Origin: Rhynchopus sp. YZ270_cl-10
Taxonomy: Eukaryota; Euglenozoa; Diplonemea; Diplonemida; Diplonemidae
Reading direction: 5' to 3'
Length of the DNA: 64,000 nucleotides
Assembly: GCA_964035575.1 (NCBI GenBank)
Contig: OZ037859.1
Location: 1,426,001 to 1,490,000, forward strand
The notes beneath the pieces were generated by a model. It had not been told where the DNA came from. It was given only the letters and a program-made list of their open reading frames with translations, and did no database searches. The translations under genes and the position numbers were made by a program. Positions 21,101 through 31,696 of this stretch are shown here, piece by piece (positions within the stretch are counted from its first letter, which is position 1; every line of letters begins with the position of its first letter).

Positions 21101-21428
21101 TTTGTTTTGTTTCTTTCATGTAACGGACACTACCGTGCTTTGCAAAAGAGTTGCATTGAATGGTCTCTTTTTGGTGTATAGTACTTCAATAGAAGAGCTG
21201 ACCGAAAAGAACGGGGAAAAAAAGGGAGGGGTTTTAAAAGATATGTGTGCACGACACATTCATCTTCTTTGTTACAAGTTAGGTTTTTTTTCTCTCGTGG
21301 TTGCCTTTTTTTTTGTGGTGTTTATTTTCTTTTTAGGTAATTTGGCTGCACTGTTTTAAATGTACTATTTTTTTTTTTTTGACATTCGTGTATTATCAAT
21401 CGGAAGTGTTGTCAAACCACAACTCAAC

Positions 21429-21463
<35 letters not shown>

Positions 21464-21530
21464 AAAGTCCAACACACGTATCAAATGCTCTGGGGGGCAG
21501 GTTGCTATCCCTACGGGGGCTTTTTTTTTT

Positions 21531-21585
21531 GATAACGAATATGATAAGGTGACTAAGCACGAGAGGCTTAGGGTCATCTTATAAA

Positions 21586-21590
<5 letters not shown>
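21531..21590 (+). repeat. Hairpin element F1, well-preserved copy
   Basis: GATAACGAATATGATAAGG, then TGACTAAGC-ACGAGAG-GCTTAGGGTCA, then CTTATAAACC and a very long T run. No gene follows closely on the + strand. Confidence 0.8.
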
Positions 21591-21629
<39 letters not shown>

Positions 21630-21698
21630 ACCTGCATGCAACCTCCCTCTGTGCACGTCAATGAAGACTCTCTTTGCGATAACCCTCGTAGAACCAGG

Positions 21699-21755
21699 TG
21701 CCTGTTGTCCGGTTGTACGGTGAGGCGTGTGTGTGCACTTTCTCTTTTTTTAGCA
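21699..21755 (+). repeat. Dispersed repeat F2, copy 5
   Basis: GTGCCTGTTGTCCGG, then GGTGAGGCG and TGTGTGCACTTTCTC, then a T run. Confidence 0.5.
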
Positions 21756-21962
21756 GACTTCATCCGATGATAAACGAATGTCACAGAGGGGTTTTTAAGT
21801 GCTATGGGTGTTGACCATGGGTCAAACATCTTTTCCAAAAAATAAAACAAAAATCCTATATGCTGGTGCAAGCTTCTGAACACGCCTTTTTTTTTCCTGC
21901 TATGCTATTTGTTCAAGGGTGGAGTGGCTTTTTTTTATAGCAGCCCATTTTTCACCTACCAC

Positions 21963-22015
21963 CTTTTTGAAATTTTGGTTTGTATTTGTGTAGACACCCG
22001 AGGATGAGCTCCACT
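21963..22015 (+). repeat. Dispersed repeat F4, copy 2
   Basis: TTTTTGAAATTTTGGTTTG, then GTAGACACCCGAGGATGAGC. The rest of 22016-22824 is T-rich with no gene recognised. Confidence 0.6.
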
Positions 22016-22824
22016 ATTTGTTTTTGCCGAAGTGGCGATGGTGTTCTCATTCAATTTGAATTTGCGACACACACACACACACCCTGCGGCGGTCTAGCTC
22101 AAATCCTCATCTACACCCTTTTCGTTAAAGGGTCAAAAAAAAAGTACTATTTTTTTTTGACTCAGAGCCGGATAATATATTTTTTTTGCAAAAGAAAAAG
22201 AAAAAAAGGGGGATGATCCCTGACTGCACTCTTACAGCCCATCTCTGTTAGGTTTGTTGACAGACTACAAAAAAATCGTGTCTTTCCACTGAGTTTTCCT
22301 TCTTTTTCTCTCTTTTTTTGTGCCACAAGCTGCTTCCTTATCCTCTCTGAAGGAAACATTGTTTTTTTTTTTGCATCATTGCAATTTTTTTTTTCCACCT
22401 CATCATTCTGCACTCCCCCCCTTTTCGATTCACGTTAAGCTTCCCGCATCCACAGTCGTATACTGTTTATTTCAACGGGTCCCACGAACTAAAAGAGAGA
22501 CGTGATTCGATGAGATGTTGTGCAGCATATTTTAAAAGGCTATGCTTCGGTCAACTCTGACCACATTTTTTACAAAAAAAAAAAAAAAAATACTATCACC
22601 AGGGTTCTAGCTCAGAAGAAAAAAAAAAGAAACGGAAAAGGTGGCTCAAAAAAAAAATTTCTGCGCTTCGCGCGGAAAAATTGACCACGCCAAGTCGCTG
22701 TTTTTAACAGCAAAGGGGACTGGCTGACGACACTGAGGACCTCCTTGGCCCAGAGCTGTTGTAGAAGTCTAGCACGACCCGGCTGTACACTCTAACTCTA
22801 ACTCTAAAAGTTTGTGTGCACGAA

Positions 22825-23031
22825 TTATCAGTAACCTCAGTACATTTACAAAAGAAATGGCGGTCATGGCACCCAAAGGTTCCTGGCAAAGCCACGGTAC
22901 GCAACATTTCTAAAAAATGTTGCCAAAAATGGCACTTTCGTTGGTAATTTTTGTCAGTTTCCGTAAATTTTGCTTCCATGTTTTGCTTAAACAAAAGGTT
23001 CTGGCGAAGCCACGGTACGCAACATTTCTAA
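22825..23031 (-). repeat. Dispersed repeat F6, copy 1
   Basis: Reverse-oriented relative of 28925-29165. It carries the 24-bp block TTGCGTACCGTGGCTTCGCC (core) twice, about 150 bp apart, as the other copy does. Confidence 0.75.
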
Positions 23032-23058
23032 AATTTGCGCTTAAATTTGCACATGTTT

Positions 23059-23130
23059 CCAGCTAAACTATGTCATGGGAAGGGTGGGTTGCAAGCTTGC
23101 GCCGCAGGCGCACGGTACGCTACTTTATTT
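23059..23130 (-). repeat. Dispersed repeat F7, copy 2
   Basis: Reverse complement of 7255-7325, including CGCCGCAGGCGCACGGTACG. Confidence 0.75.
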
Positions 23131-23413
23131 ATTTCGCCATGCTGCATGCTTCCTTTTCCTTCGACGTTTGACCAATCGAGTCCGGCTCGATGGTATCTCA
23201 AAAAATTCCCCAAAACGAACGATGGTTAGGCTGGGGCCTGCGTGTAAAAAAAACCCAAAAAAAAAAAAAAATCCCAAAAAAAAAAAAAATAACGGAAAAG
23301 GTGGGCCACCTTTTCCGTTCTACTGAGCTAGGACCCTGCTATCACCCCCTTCTCTCCCCCATCTCTTTTACGGTACTCCTTCACATCCTTTACCCACAAC
23401 CCTTTATATTTTC

Positions 23414-23488
23414 TTGCTGTGCGACAACGAACATGATAAGGCGACTAAGCACCGAGAGGCTTAGGGGTCATCTTATAAACTTTTCTTT
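23414..23488 (+). repeat. Hairpin element F1 upstream of the Sel1 gene
   Basis: TTGCTGTGCGACAACGAACA, then CGACTAAGC, CCGAGAG and GCTTAGGGGTCA, then ATAAACTTTTCTTT. An AG (TTCTCCACAG) and the ATG at 23544 follow within 60 bp, so the element ends right where a splice acceptor would be expected. Confidence 0.8.
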
Positions 23489-23543
23489 ATAATTCAACTA
23501 CTCTATTTCTCCTCCCTTCTCCACAGGGTTTCGCAGCAACACA

Positions 23544-24449
23544 ATGACGGAAGTCAGCGCTACCACTCCTCCACGAAGCACCGCAATACAACGTAAGGTA
23601 CTTCGACGACGTCTTCCGGTCTCAAGCGGGAAGGCTGCCCCTCAGGTGTCAAGCTACATGAAGGTGCTGCACCCCCCTGCCCCTCCACCGTCGCTTCCGC
23701 AGGGGAAGCTGAATGGGTTGTTGGGGGAGATGGAGCTGATGGCGTATCACGTAACATTGGATCCAAAACTGCGTGCAGAGGTGGATGACACATTGGCAGC
23801 AATACGGGATCTGCAGGAATGCACTTCGCTTGAAGCAGTGGTCGAAAAAATGGATGAATTCTGTGCCAACTCGCTCTACGCCGCCGCCGCGCTCGCAGAG
23901 AAGGAACCGAAGGAGGCTGACTTCGCAGCACTCCTTTTGAAGGAAGCTGCTTCTCTAGGACACCTCTGCGCCTCCGTGGAGCTTGCCGCAAAGACATTCC
24001 CTTCGCAAGAATCTCTCGCAGGGTTAGATGGGTTGACATCAAAACTGCACCCCAAAGCGCAGTTTCTGTTTGCAACGGTATTAGAGGAAGGTGCAGAAGG
24101 GGTGGAACCGGACCCAGTATTGGCAAAACAATGGTTAAATGCAAGCGCCTCTACCCACTACCCTCCTGCCACCTTTGCTTTAGGTTTGGGGTACGAAAGG
24201 GAAAAGGACTTTCCTAATGCCTATCACTTCTATCTAGAGGGTGCAGAGCGGGGGCATGTCGACTCACAGCTTGCTCTCGGTAAGGTGTACCTTCTAGGAA
24301 GCGATCTCTTAACACCGCCCTCCAACTTCGAAACCCTAGAAAAGGCGGAAAAATGGCTGCGCACAGCAGCACGAAGCGGCTCGACAGAAGCTACCTTCCT
24401 CCTAGAGAGAAGGCGTGCCCCGCAATACCCGCATGGGTTGTCGGTGTGA
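23544..24449 (+). CDS. Sel1-repeat (TPR-like) protein
   Basis: The 301-residue protein has a basic, Pro-rich N-terminus, then helical repeats. The C-terminal half (about 175-290) fits Sel1-like repeats: AKQWLNASASTHYPPATFAL, NAYHFYLEGAERGHVDSQLA and KAEKWLRTAARSGSTEATFL, with the A/G spacing of the family. Sel1 proteins act as adaptors; no enzyme domain is present. There is no signal peptide or transmembrane segment, so it is likely cytosolic. The start follows CTCCACAG and a short leader. Intronless. Confidence 0.8.
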   Translation: MTEVSATTPPRSTAIQRKVLRRRLPVSSGKAAPQVSSYMKVLHPPAPPPSLPQGKLNGLLGEMELMAYHVTLDPKLRAEVDDTLAAIRDLQECTSLEAVVEKMDEFCANSLYAAAALAEKEPKEADFAALLLKEAASLGHLCASVELAAKTFPSQESLAGLDGLTSKLHPKAQFLFATVLEEGAEGVEPDPVLAKQWLNASASTHYPPATFALGLGYEREKDFPNAYHFYLEGAERGHVDSQLALGKVYLLGSDLLTPPSNFETLEKAEKWLRTAARSGSTEATFLLERRRAPQYPHGLSV

Positions 24450-24790
24450 ATAATTTTTTTCAGATTTTGGTTGCCCCTCTTTTCGGATTCAGTCAGTAAG
24501 TTTCGGAGGTGGGGGGGAAAAAAAAAGGTTGGGAGAGAAATAGACGGATGCCTTCCGGCAATCCCGAAAATAAAAACTCCCTCATACCCACACCTCCTGA
24601 CACAAAGAAAATCAACCCCCTTTTTTTCGTGGCTTCGCTTTGCAAAGGGAATATTTTTTCCCTATTTTTCAATTTATTGAATGGATATGGTGTAGTACTT
24701 CAATAAGATTCTCTTATGCTTAGTTCTTCGGCAGAAATGACATCATCCCTGGCAACAAATTTGTGAAAAACCAGCACACCTGATTCTTCG
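24450..24790. other. Intergenic, no feature recognised
   Basis: Short A/T-rich spacer between the Sel1 gene and the F1 copy that precedes the nucleoside hydrolase gene. Nothing further seen. Confidence 0.6.
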
Positions 24791-24855
24791 CGATGACGAA
24801 TGTGATTAAGATGACTAAGCACGAGAGACTTAGGATCATCTTATCACCTTTTTTC
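24791..24855 (+). repeat. Hairpin element F1 upstream of the nucleoside hydrolase gene
   Basis: CGATGACGAATGTGATTAAG, then ATGACTAAGC-ACGAGAG-ACTTAGGATCAT, then CTTATCACCTTTTTTC. It lies about 150 bp before the ATG. Confidence 0.8.
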
Positions 24856-25004
24856 TTAATCGCAGAGACTCTTCTTGGTGTCCAAATTGAACAGGAGTGA
24901 AGCTTTTCTCTACTGACCCTACCCCTCCTCTTTTAGGTATTTCCACACCCCCTCATCCTCATCCTGATCCTCCCCATCCCATCCTCTAACCTGCATATAA
25001 ACCT

Positions 25005-26102
25005 ATGGCATGCAGACGCATGGTAATCGATACGGACAGTGGTGGTGACGATGCTGTTGCCATGATGCTTGCCCTGTCCAACCCGAACGTCCAGATCGAC
25101 CTCATCACAACGTGCTGGGGCAACGTCAACGTCTTCCAAGCAACAGAAAACGTAGGCAAACTCCTTGACTTCTACGAACGTGATATTCCCCTGTACATTG
25201 GTGCAGAAGGACCCATCCTCGGTGTGCGCGAGACTGTCAGTTGGGGGGGCTACGGAAAGGATGGCTACGGGGACGCAGACTTCCCTGAACCAAAGCACAA
25301 ACCTACCAGCAGCACGCCAGCATGCCTTGCGCTGTACAACTACCTCAAGAATGTGAAGCCGCGAGAAGAGTCTTCAGAGGTTGTGCAGCTCGTTGTTCTT
25401 GGACCATGCACGAACCTTGCTCTGGCGTTGAAGCTGGACAAGACGATTCTCGACAACCTAGGTGGGAACGGCTACCCCCCCGTCGTCGTCATGGGTGGAG
25501 CGTACGAGGCGAAGGGGAACTCCAACATGGCGGCAGAGTTCAACATACACTGCGACCCCGAGGCAGCCTCCATCGTCTTCAGCGCGACGACAGTCCCCAT
25601 CTACCTTGTTGCCTGGGAGCTCACCGTGGCCTGCCCAATCACCTGGCCATGGTATGACAAATGGCTTGGCCGCAACCTCGACGCAGCGAAGCGCAACAAG
25701 GTGCAACACTTCTTCGAAAAGCTGTTCAAGAAGTTTGAGGAGTTTACACGACAAAGCACTGATGGGGATGCACCCGATACTGGGGACGAACCCGTTACGC
25801 AGGACGAAACGTGTGTCATCCCTGATGCTGTTGCAATGGTGGCCGCACTCGAGCCGCACACATTCATCTCAGAGACCTTCGAAACCTACTGCACAGTCGA
25901 GCTGTGGGGAAGAACCACCAGGGGTATGACCGTGCTCGACTGGTACGGCACCGATGCGTCGCTCAAAAAGGCAAACCGCTGGCGTAACTGTGTTCTGGTC
26001 TCCGCCGTCGACAACGACGTCTTCCTCAAATACATGGAGTCCATGGTCGAAGATGGCGCAGAAGGCAGCTCACTCACCAAAAAGGAACGGCGCTCCATCT
26101 GA
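25005..26102 (+). CDS. Inosine-uridine-preferring nucleoside hydrolase
   Basis: The 365-residue protein has the signature DTDSGGDD near its N-terminus (D9, D11, D15, D16), which in this family binds Ca2+ and holds the catalytic Asp. NMAAEFNIHCDPEAA (about 173-187) is the second family signature, ending in the usual region for ribose contacts. The enzyme splits ribonucleosides into base and ribose; parasitic and free-living protists use it for purine salvage. No targeting sequence is visible, so it is probably cytosolic. Length is slightly above the usual 310-340, with an acidic insert at about 255-270. Intronless. The next gene starts only 128 bp after the stop. Confidence 0.94.
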   Translation: MACRRMVIDTDSGGDDAVAMMLALSNPNVQIDLITTCWGNVNVFQATENVGKLLDFYERDIPLYIGAEGPILGVRETVSWGGYGKDGYGDADFPEPKHKPTSSTPACLALYNYLKNVKPREESSEVVQLVVLGPCTNLALALKLDKTILDNLGGNGYPPVVVMGGAYEAKGNSNMAAEFNIHCDPEAASIVFSATTVPIYLVAWELTVACPITWPWYDKWLGRNLDAAKRNKVQHFFEKLFKKFEEFTRQSTDGDAPDTGDEPVTQDETCVIPDAVAMVAALEPHTFISETFETYCTVELWGRTTRGMTVLDWYGTDASLKKANRWRNCVLVSAVDNDVFLKYMESMVEDGAEGSSLTKKERRSI

Positions 26103-26230
26103 AAGCTTTTACAAGCTTTCCTCCCTATTTTTACCCACTTCCTTTTCGATGTCGTAACGCAATAGATGCACCCTTTTATACAACACCCACAAGCCCCACA
26201 CACACACACACCACAGACACGAATGCGGAC

Positions 26231-27799
26231 ATGAGTGAGGAGGAGGTGAAGCGTCTCGTGTGGAACTCGCTTGTCGAGAACGTCTTCCGCTATGTGTACC
26301 CGCAGGGGGGGAGCGGCCCTGCTGAGGGGCGGAGTGGGGAACGTCTGTACGCGTGGTGTGCACATGGACCTGCCGTGCGTGACGCGAAGGGTGTTGTCGT
26401 GACGTTGCACTGCAAATACGACACAACACAGGCACCGGTGCTGGACGCAGCGTTGATCGCTCGGCTGTTGTGTTTGGCAGCACCTCGTGTACGTGTAGAG
26501 ACTGGCGACGATGTGGTGAAGGTGCACATCGACGTTGCGTTGGGTGCACAGCTTGGGTCTTCTGGTGTGGCTGCTGCGGCGAAGGCTGTGGAGCGGAAGG
26601 TGGTGGCGGACTGGTCGAAGGGGAAAGGGGGTGTTGCGTTTGCAGATGTGGCGGGGGTGAGCGACATCAGGATGGGATGCTATGCGAGCTCAGCGGGGAG
26701 CGTGCCGTGGCGCCTGCCCGCCTCACGCAGGCAGCACGCCTCCTGCGGCCCCTCGCTGCCCTACGAGGAGCTTGCCTCCCTGCGTGCCCAAGGTGAGCAC
26801 TTCCTCTCAGAGGTCTACTTCTGCGGCAGACGCTCCGACACAGCACATTGCCCAGGCCCGCCACTGCCAGCACACAAAGGCGACCCCGCACCTCGCACCG
26901 CATGCAGGGCACGCGCAACAGCAGCTGAGCTCTCCCGCCTCCAGACCGAACAGAACCCCCTCGCCGAGTCTGCCCTCAGGTATGTTTCGGTGACCCTTTC
27001 CCCCCCCCCTTCACAGTTTTCTACCTACACCCCCCCTTTTTTCAGCTTCTCTGTCGTGGAAATTGCTTATCTGATAGAGCTGGCTGCAAAGCGTCAGGGC
27101 ATCAACGTAGCACATGACAGCAAGGGCACACTCAGCCTCCCACAGAACGAGTCACAACGCCCCGAGCACGGGCATGAGTCACTGAAGGCACACCCCGGGT
27201 CCTCTGCGAGCACTGTGGCGCAGGCGACTTCGGAGACGTATGCGACGTTGAGTGGGACGCTGGCGGGGCGGGAGCATCTGCAGGACGGGTGGCGGCACCT
27301 GGAGGAGGTGTACTGCAGGATGTCCGAAGCAGAGCGGGTGCGTGCGGACCGCATGAGGCAGGGGCTCTTCTCGTGCATCGGGGACGTGGTCACACAGGAG
27401 CGCCAACGTCGCATATCTGCCCTCCGCGTCGCTGCACCGCAGGCACTGAACCGCATGAGCAACCCAGGGGTGCGCCTCGACAAGACGCTGACAATGGGAC
27501 GTCAGCTGGCCTACCACACCACCGCCTTGACAGGGGGTGAGGTCATGGAGCCTCTGACTCGCCCCAGCGACAGCGCTGCGCAGACCCGGCACCTCCACAA
27601 AAGCGTTCTCAAAGTCACCTCAGTCAGCGGCCCTAAATGCCCCACCTCGGACGTCTCCCTCAACGTCTGTCTCATACGTCCTACACCACCCACTAGAAAA
27701 CCCTTCCTCGCTGCCTGGGACCCACTCTGCTGTGTCCGAGGTAAAGAACGCTCCTCCGAGATAATGGGTATCACAAACTATCATAAGACCCTGCGGTAA
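26231..27799 (+). CDS. Unrecognised conserved-looking protein, one intron
   Basis: Exons 26231-26979 and 27046-27799 are joined across a 66-nt GTATGT...CAG intron, which is a multiple of three and stop-free. Product is 500 residues. Codon use and GC content match the other genes. The N-terminal 150 residues are mixed helix/strand and Val-rich (VVVTLHCKYD, VVKVHIDVALGAQLG). The middle is Cys/Arg/Ala-rich, and the C-terminal part contains helical stretches (YCRMSEAERVRADRMRQGLF). No transmembrane segment or known motif is visible. The 128-bp gap to the upstream gene suggests joint transcription. Confidence 0.75.
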   Translation: MSEEEVKRLVWNSLVENVFRYVYPQGGSGPAEGRSGERLYAWCAHGPAVRDAKGVVVTLHCKYDTTQAPVLDAALIARLLCLAAPRVRVETGDDVVKVHIDVALGAQLGSSGVAAAAKAVERKVVADWSKGKGGVAFADVAGVSDIRMGCYASSAGSVPWRLPASRRQHASCGPSLPYEELASLRAQGEHFLSEVYFCGRRSDTAHCPGPPLPAHKGDPAPRTACRARATAAELSRLQTEQNPLAESALRYVSVTLSPPPSQFSTYTPPFFSFSVVEIAYLIELAAKRQGINVAHDSKGTLSLPQNESQRPEHGHESLKAHPGSSASTVAQATSETYATLSGTLAGREHLQDGWRHLEEVYCRMSEAERVRADRMRQGLFSCIGDVVTQERQRRISALRVAAPQALNRMSNPGVRLDKTLTMGRQLAYHTTALTGGEVMEPLTRPSDSAAQTRHLHKSVLKVTSVSGPKCPTSDVSLNVCLIRPTPPTRKPFLAAWDPLCCVRGKERSSEIMGITNYHKTLR

Positions 27800-28085
27800 A
27801 AGGGGAAGGGGAGCTATGAAGAGAAGATTCGAAGAGTGGGAAAGCGTTCAGCGTTTGGTGGGTTTGTTCCGATTGCCTTGGCGATATGTCATGAGGCTTG
27901 GTGCATTACTACAATTTTTTTTTCTCAATTTTTTGGATTTCTCAAATTTCTAAAAGGTATCCACCATTGTACTCTATTTTTACGCGATTTTTTTGTGAGC
28001 GGGAAAAGGCAAATCCATAATATGGTCAACGAAAGGCGAACCCATTTGGTTACCTTTTTTGAGGTGTTTTCAAGACTATTGCTTT
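27800..28085. other. Intergenic, no feature recognised
   Basis: T-rich spacer downstream of the unrecognised gene. No structured element before the partial F1 copy. Confidence 0.55.
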
Positions 28086-28129
28086 CAGCACGAGAGGCTT
28101 AGGGTCATCTTACAAACTTTTCTTTTTTT
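28086..28129 (+). repeat. Hairpin element F1, 3' part only
   Basis: GCACGAGAGGCTTAGGGTCA, then TCTTACAAACTTTTC and a T run. The 5' arm is missing. Confidence 0.65.
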
Positions 28130-28454
28130 GGCGTCAGAAAGTGTTCTATTTCTGTCCCCGGCCATTTATGTCGTTATTGGTATTCTTTGTTTTTTTTTGT
28201 GCCCAGAGAGTTTCCACTTTTTGTTGGCAAATAAACAAAGCAAAACACAGGGGTCCTCCCCCTCCCCCTCCCCTCAACTCTTCGGCGTTCAGCGCAACCA
28301 TGCGAAACTCTCCACACCATTTTTTTTCCTCCTCCCACAATGCTCAATACTCATGGATCCACACTGCATGACACCACCCTGCCATGGCGTTCGTTGTCTC
28401 TCCTCTCTAGAAAATCACTTGTTTTTTTCCCTTGACAACAAACTTGTAGAAGCC

Positions 28455-28529
28455 AGCGCAGCTGATGCTGTGCTGATAACGAATATGATTAGGTGACTAA
28501 GCACGAGATAAACTTTTTCTTTTTTTTTG
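28455..28529 (+). repeat. Hairpin element F1 with deleted 3' arm
   Basis: GCGCAGCTGATGCTGTGC is the first hairpin. TGATAACGAATATGATTAGG and TGACTAAGCACGAGA then run straight into TAAACTTTTTC. The 3' arm is absent, yet the TAAAC plus pyrimidine end is kept. Confidence 0.75.
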
Positions 28530-28924
28530 TTGCCTTCTGAGCAGGGATTTTTCTAATTGTGGATTTGGATATGGATTTCAGGAAAATAAAAAAATTCCCT
28601 GAAAAAAATTCCCTGTTTTTCCCTACAGCAATTTCAGGTACATTCTACCCCACCCCACCCCCAGAGAGTTTCGCCTGTGGGATGCGATCGATCAACGCAA
28701 TCAAATAAGCGAAAAAAGTGAGGGGGGAAAAAATAAAAATCTCGGATTTTCGAGAAAAAATTGGTCCTGCAGACAGTTGCTGTAGTTGTTGTGGGTGCAG
28801 ATGTTCGCGTCAGTTGTAGTCAAACGTGTCCAGCATCAGAGACATTTGAGGTTGTGCACAAGAAGAAGGAGAAGACGTGTCAATCGCATTCAATTATGAG
28901 GGTTGGAAGACGGAGGAAATCTCA

Positions 28925-29165
28925 AATGTTGCGTACCGTGGCTTCGCCAGAATCTTTCGCTTTAGCAAAATTTGGAAGCAAAATTGATGGCAATAATTTA
29001 TTGAGGTGCCGTTTCCCGCGTGGGCATTTTCCTGATGCTAATTACCAACGACAGTGCCATTTTATGTCAACATTTTTTAGAAATGTTGCGTACCGTGGCT
29101 TCGCCAGGAACCTTTGGGTGCCTTTACTACCTTTTCTTACATAAATGTACTGAGGTTACTGATAA
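28925..29165 (+). repeat. Dispersed repeat F6, copy 2
   Basis: Two copies of TTGCGTACCGTGGCTTCGCC about 157 bp apart and a 3' end TGTACTGAGGTTACTGATAA. Inverted counterpart at 22825-23031. The stretch from 29166 to 29733 has a GCGCGC palindrome and no recognised gene. Confidence 0.75.
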
Positions 29166-29733
29166 GGCTGACACCCACGATGGATCGTGGTTCACTCTCC
29201 CCACCAGCCTTCTACGATTTTGTGCATCCGAGGGAAGAAGCCTCACCTCCCTGCACTGGCAGGGAGTCGCGCGCGCGACGCGCGCGCAGCTACCGCTTTT
29301 ACGGGGGGAAAGCTCGGGACCCCAAATCACCCCGTTTTGGCCAAAAGGGGTGATTGGCAAGAGCCCTGTCAACATGTCGAAAAAGTTTTGTGGGGAAATT
29401 ATTTTTTTTCCCCCACAAAAAAGTCAAAAAACAGCCCAAAAACTGTATCAAAAAAACAGGGAATTTTTTGGATTTGGCTTTCGGAATTTGGCCAAAAAGG
29501 GTCGGATTTAGAGATATCCTTGCTTCTGAGAGAGGAGGGCTGTTAGGCAGGGGAAGGTGCCTCATCAGCACACAACTAATATGCAGGAAACCTCTGAACC
29601 GAATGCGTCAAAGGTGCGCCGGTTTGTGTCTACAGAGGTGTTCTCCGTCGGTGCTGCCATTGCTATCATAACAAATCATCTACACAGGAGGATACACGCC
29701 TCAGGGCAAGAACACAAAGGGGAACCCAACACA

Positions 29734-30863
29734 ATGGCCGACGCACCTTCGGTCAGTCTCACACCGGGGGGTATCTGCTTTACGGGTATGTTCTTCTGCA
29801 CCTTTTTGACATGCGCTTTACACCTCAATCCAACAGAAGCAGAAGAAAAAGGCGGCCAGATGCGCGCCTCGCTGGCCCTCACCAGCCACGACTCACGGGT
29901 TCTTATTTACAAATTGAAAACGTCTGCGCCTGCGAACTACAGAGTTTCCCCCAGCACAGGGCGTGTCCTGCCTGGGGAAACGCGCACCATCCAGGGTATG
30001 GCTTTTTTTCAGTGTTTTTTTTTAAATCAGATGTAAACGAAATGTATTGTAGGACCATGTTGGGTTGTCCACAGCCGGTCATACCATACAACTGTTCACA
30101 AGAGGGCTTTGTATTTTCAAGTCAACTTTATTTCTTTGTATTTAGGAAAACACCACATCCCCACAGTCCGCCCAACTGTCGCCCAGATGGACCGGTTTCA
30201 AATGGAAGTGCGCACAGTCACCCCCGAGGAAATGGTATTTGCACCCCTTCTCCCCTCTCTCTCCTCTCCCCCACACACCCTCGACAACTCTGTCACTTCA
30301 CATCCCAACCATTACAGCTCATCCTGCAGGAGGACAAGGAGGAGAAGGATGAGATCTCGAAGATGTGGAAGTCTCAGAGTGGGCCGAAGGCGCTGCAGTT
30401 CCTTTTGCACACTTTCACACCGGAGCGGGTTGGGGAGTGCCCTGAGAGTGCGAAGCCGAAGAGCAAACCTGCGAAGGCTTCTGCTTCTATGGGAACTATT
30501 GAGTCGCGGGTACCACGCTCGGTGTTGAGAGAGAACCCGACAAGCGAGCTGACAAAGCTGCGGGAAGAAGAGGAGCAGCTGCAGCTCCGCAAGAAGAGCA
30601 TCGCGGAGACAAACAAAACGCTCACCCACGGCGAGTCTGCGCACGGCGAGCTCAAGGCGCCGAAGCTCGCAAAGCTGACCCCCCTCTCCATCCCCATCTC
30701 CCTCGCAGTAGTCCACTTCATCATCGCAGCTCTCCTCGGCCGATTCTTCTTCGTCTTTGTCTCAGGCCTCCCCCCCACAGTAGACGGCCTAATCACCATG
30801 TACCCCACGGGAGAAGACATACTGTCATATCTTTCTTCGCTTTTCGGAGGAGGGGACCTCTAA
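29734..30863 (+). CDS. VAP-like protein: MSP domain, coiled coil, tail anchor
   Basis: Four exons: 29734-29785, 29837-29995, 30167-30234 and 30318-30863. Introns are 51, 171 and 83 nt, all GTAT...CAG, and the phases agree; the product is 274 residues. Residues 5-93 form a major sperm protein domain: SVSLTPGGICF, then SRVLIYKLKTSAPANYRVSP with STGRVLPGETRTIQ, ending DRFQMEVRTV. A Lys/Glu-rich coiled-coil region follows (about 195-215), then one hydrophobic segment near the C-terminus (about 237-257). VAP proteins sit in the ER membrane and bind FFAT-motif partners at contact sites. The C-terminal extension after the membrane segment is about 20 residues. Intron 2 hosts an F3 repeat. Confidence 0.9.
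30052..30148 (+). repeat. Dispersed repeat F3 inside an intron
   Basis: GTCCACAGCCGGTCATACC, then GGGCTTTGTATTTTCAAG, TCAACTTTATTTCTTTG. It occupies the 3' half of intron 2 of the VAP-like gene and ends 18 bp before the 3' splice site at 30166. Confidence 0.75.
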
Positions 30864-30999
30864 GCGGGGTGGGTGGGTGGGTGGGTGCTGCTTGCCAGAA
30901 AGGGTTATTGTAAAAAGTGGGGTTCTTTTGGTTGTACCAAAGGGTGGTTTTTTTGTAGGGCTTTTGTGTGGCATAGCGTCCTTTTGGAAGGGTGAGAGG

Positions 31000-31028
31000 G
31001 TGGTGGTGGTGGTGGTGGTGGTGGTGGG
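31000..31028. repeat. TGG microsatellite
   Basis: About nine TGG units. The rest of 30864-31696 is T-rich intergenic sequence in which I see no gene. Confidence 0.9.
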
Positions 31029-31696
31029 TGTGGCAATGTAGAGAGAGAAAAAAAGTGGCGAAGCTTTTTTTAGACAAAGGGGCTGAATGGTTGCGCGCGT
31101 GTTAATCCACCCTCTCCTCTCACCTCAGGGTAGCGTGTTTTATTTTTTTCTGGCGGCTTTTTTTGTGTTTTTTTTGCCCAAACCGATCCTTGTATGTTTT
31201 GAACAAAGGTTTCCCTATTTGTCTCATCTTCTGTTATTACCTCTGATGTATTCCCTTGCTGAGGTTTTAAACCTAAGGGCCAGCTTCGGCAAATGGCCAG
31301 CTTTCAGGTGTACAAATGTACGAAAGAACTGGCGGGCGTAACACTTCGAGGAGCCTTGTTGTTCCGAGGGTTTGAGTCTTATGGCCAGTACCTACGGTTC
31401 GCCCAGTCAGCTTGCTGGCTGGGCTTACGGGTGTGCTTGGGTCTCTGTGCGTATACCTTTTCTTTTCTCTCGCTAGTCCAATGTCTCTGACTGTGATTGT
31501 GACTCCACCCGGGTCATCCGCCTCCCTCCATACACCCTCAGGTACACAGGGGGGCTTTTTCCTTGAGACTTGATTCAGAATCAACGTTCTTCCTCTGCCA
31601 CCCCCTCTCCCTCTCTCTCTCCCTCTCTCGCACCCCTTCTGGACTACGAGGCTGAGCAGCTTGCCAACGTTTCTCTTCTGATGTCAACGGCATAAC

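Noticed and set aside
21365-21883. 172-codon minus-strand frame
   Set aside because: Formed by long T runs and by the reverse complement of F1 and F2 repeats.
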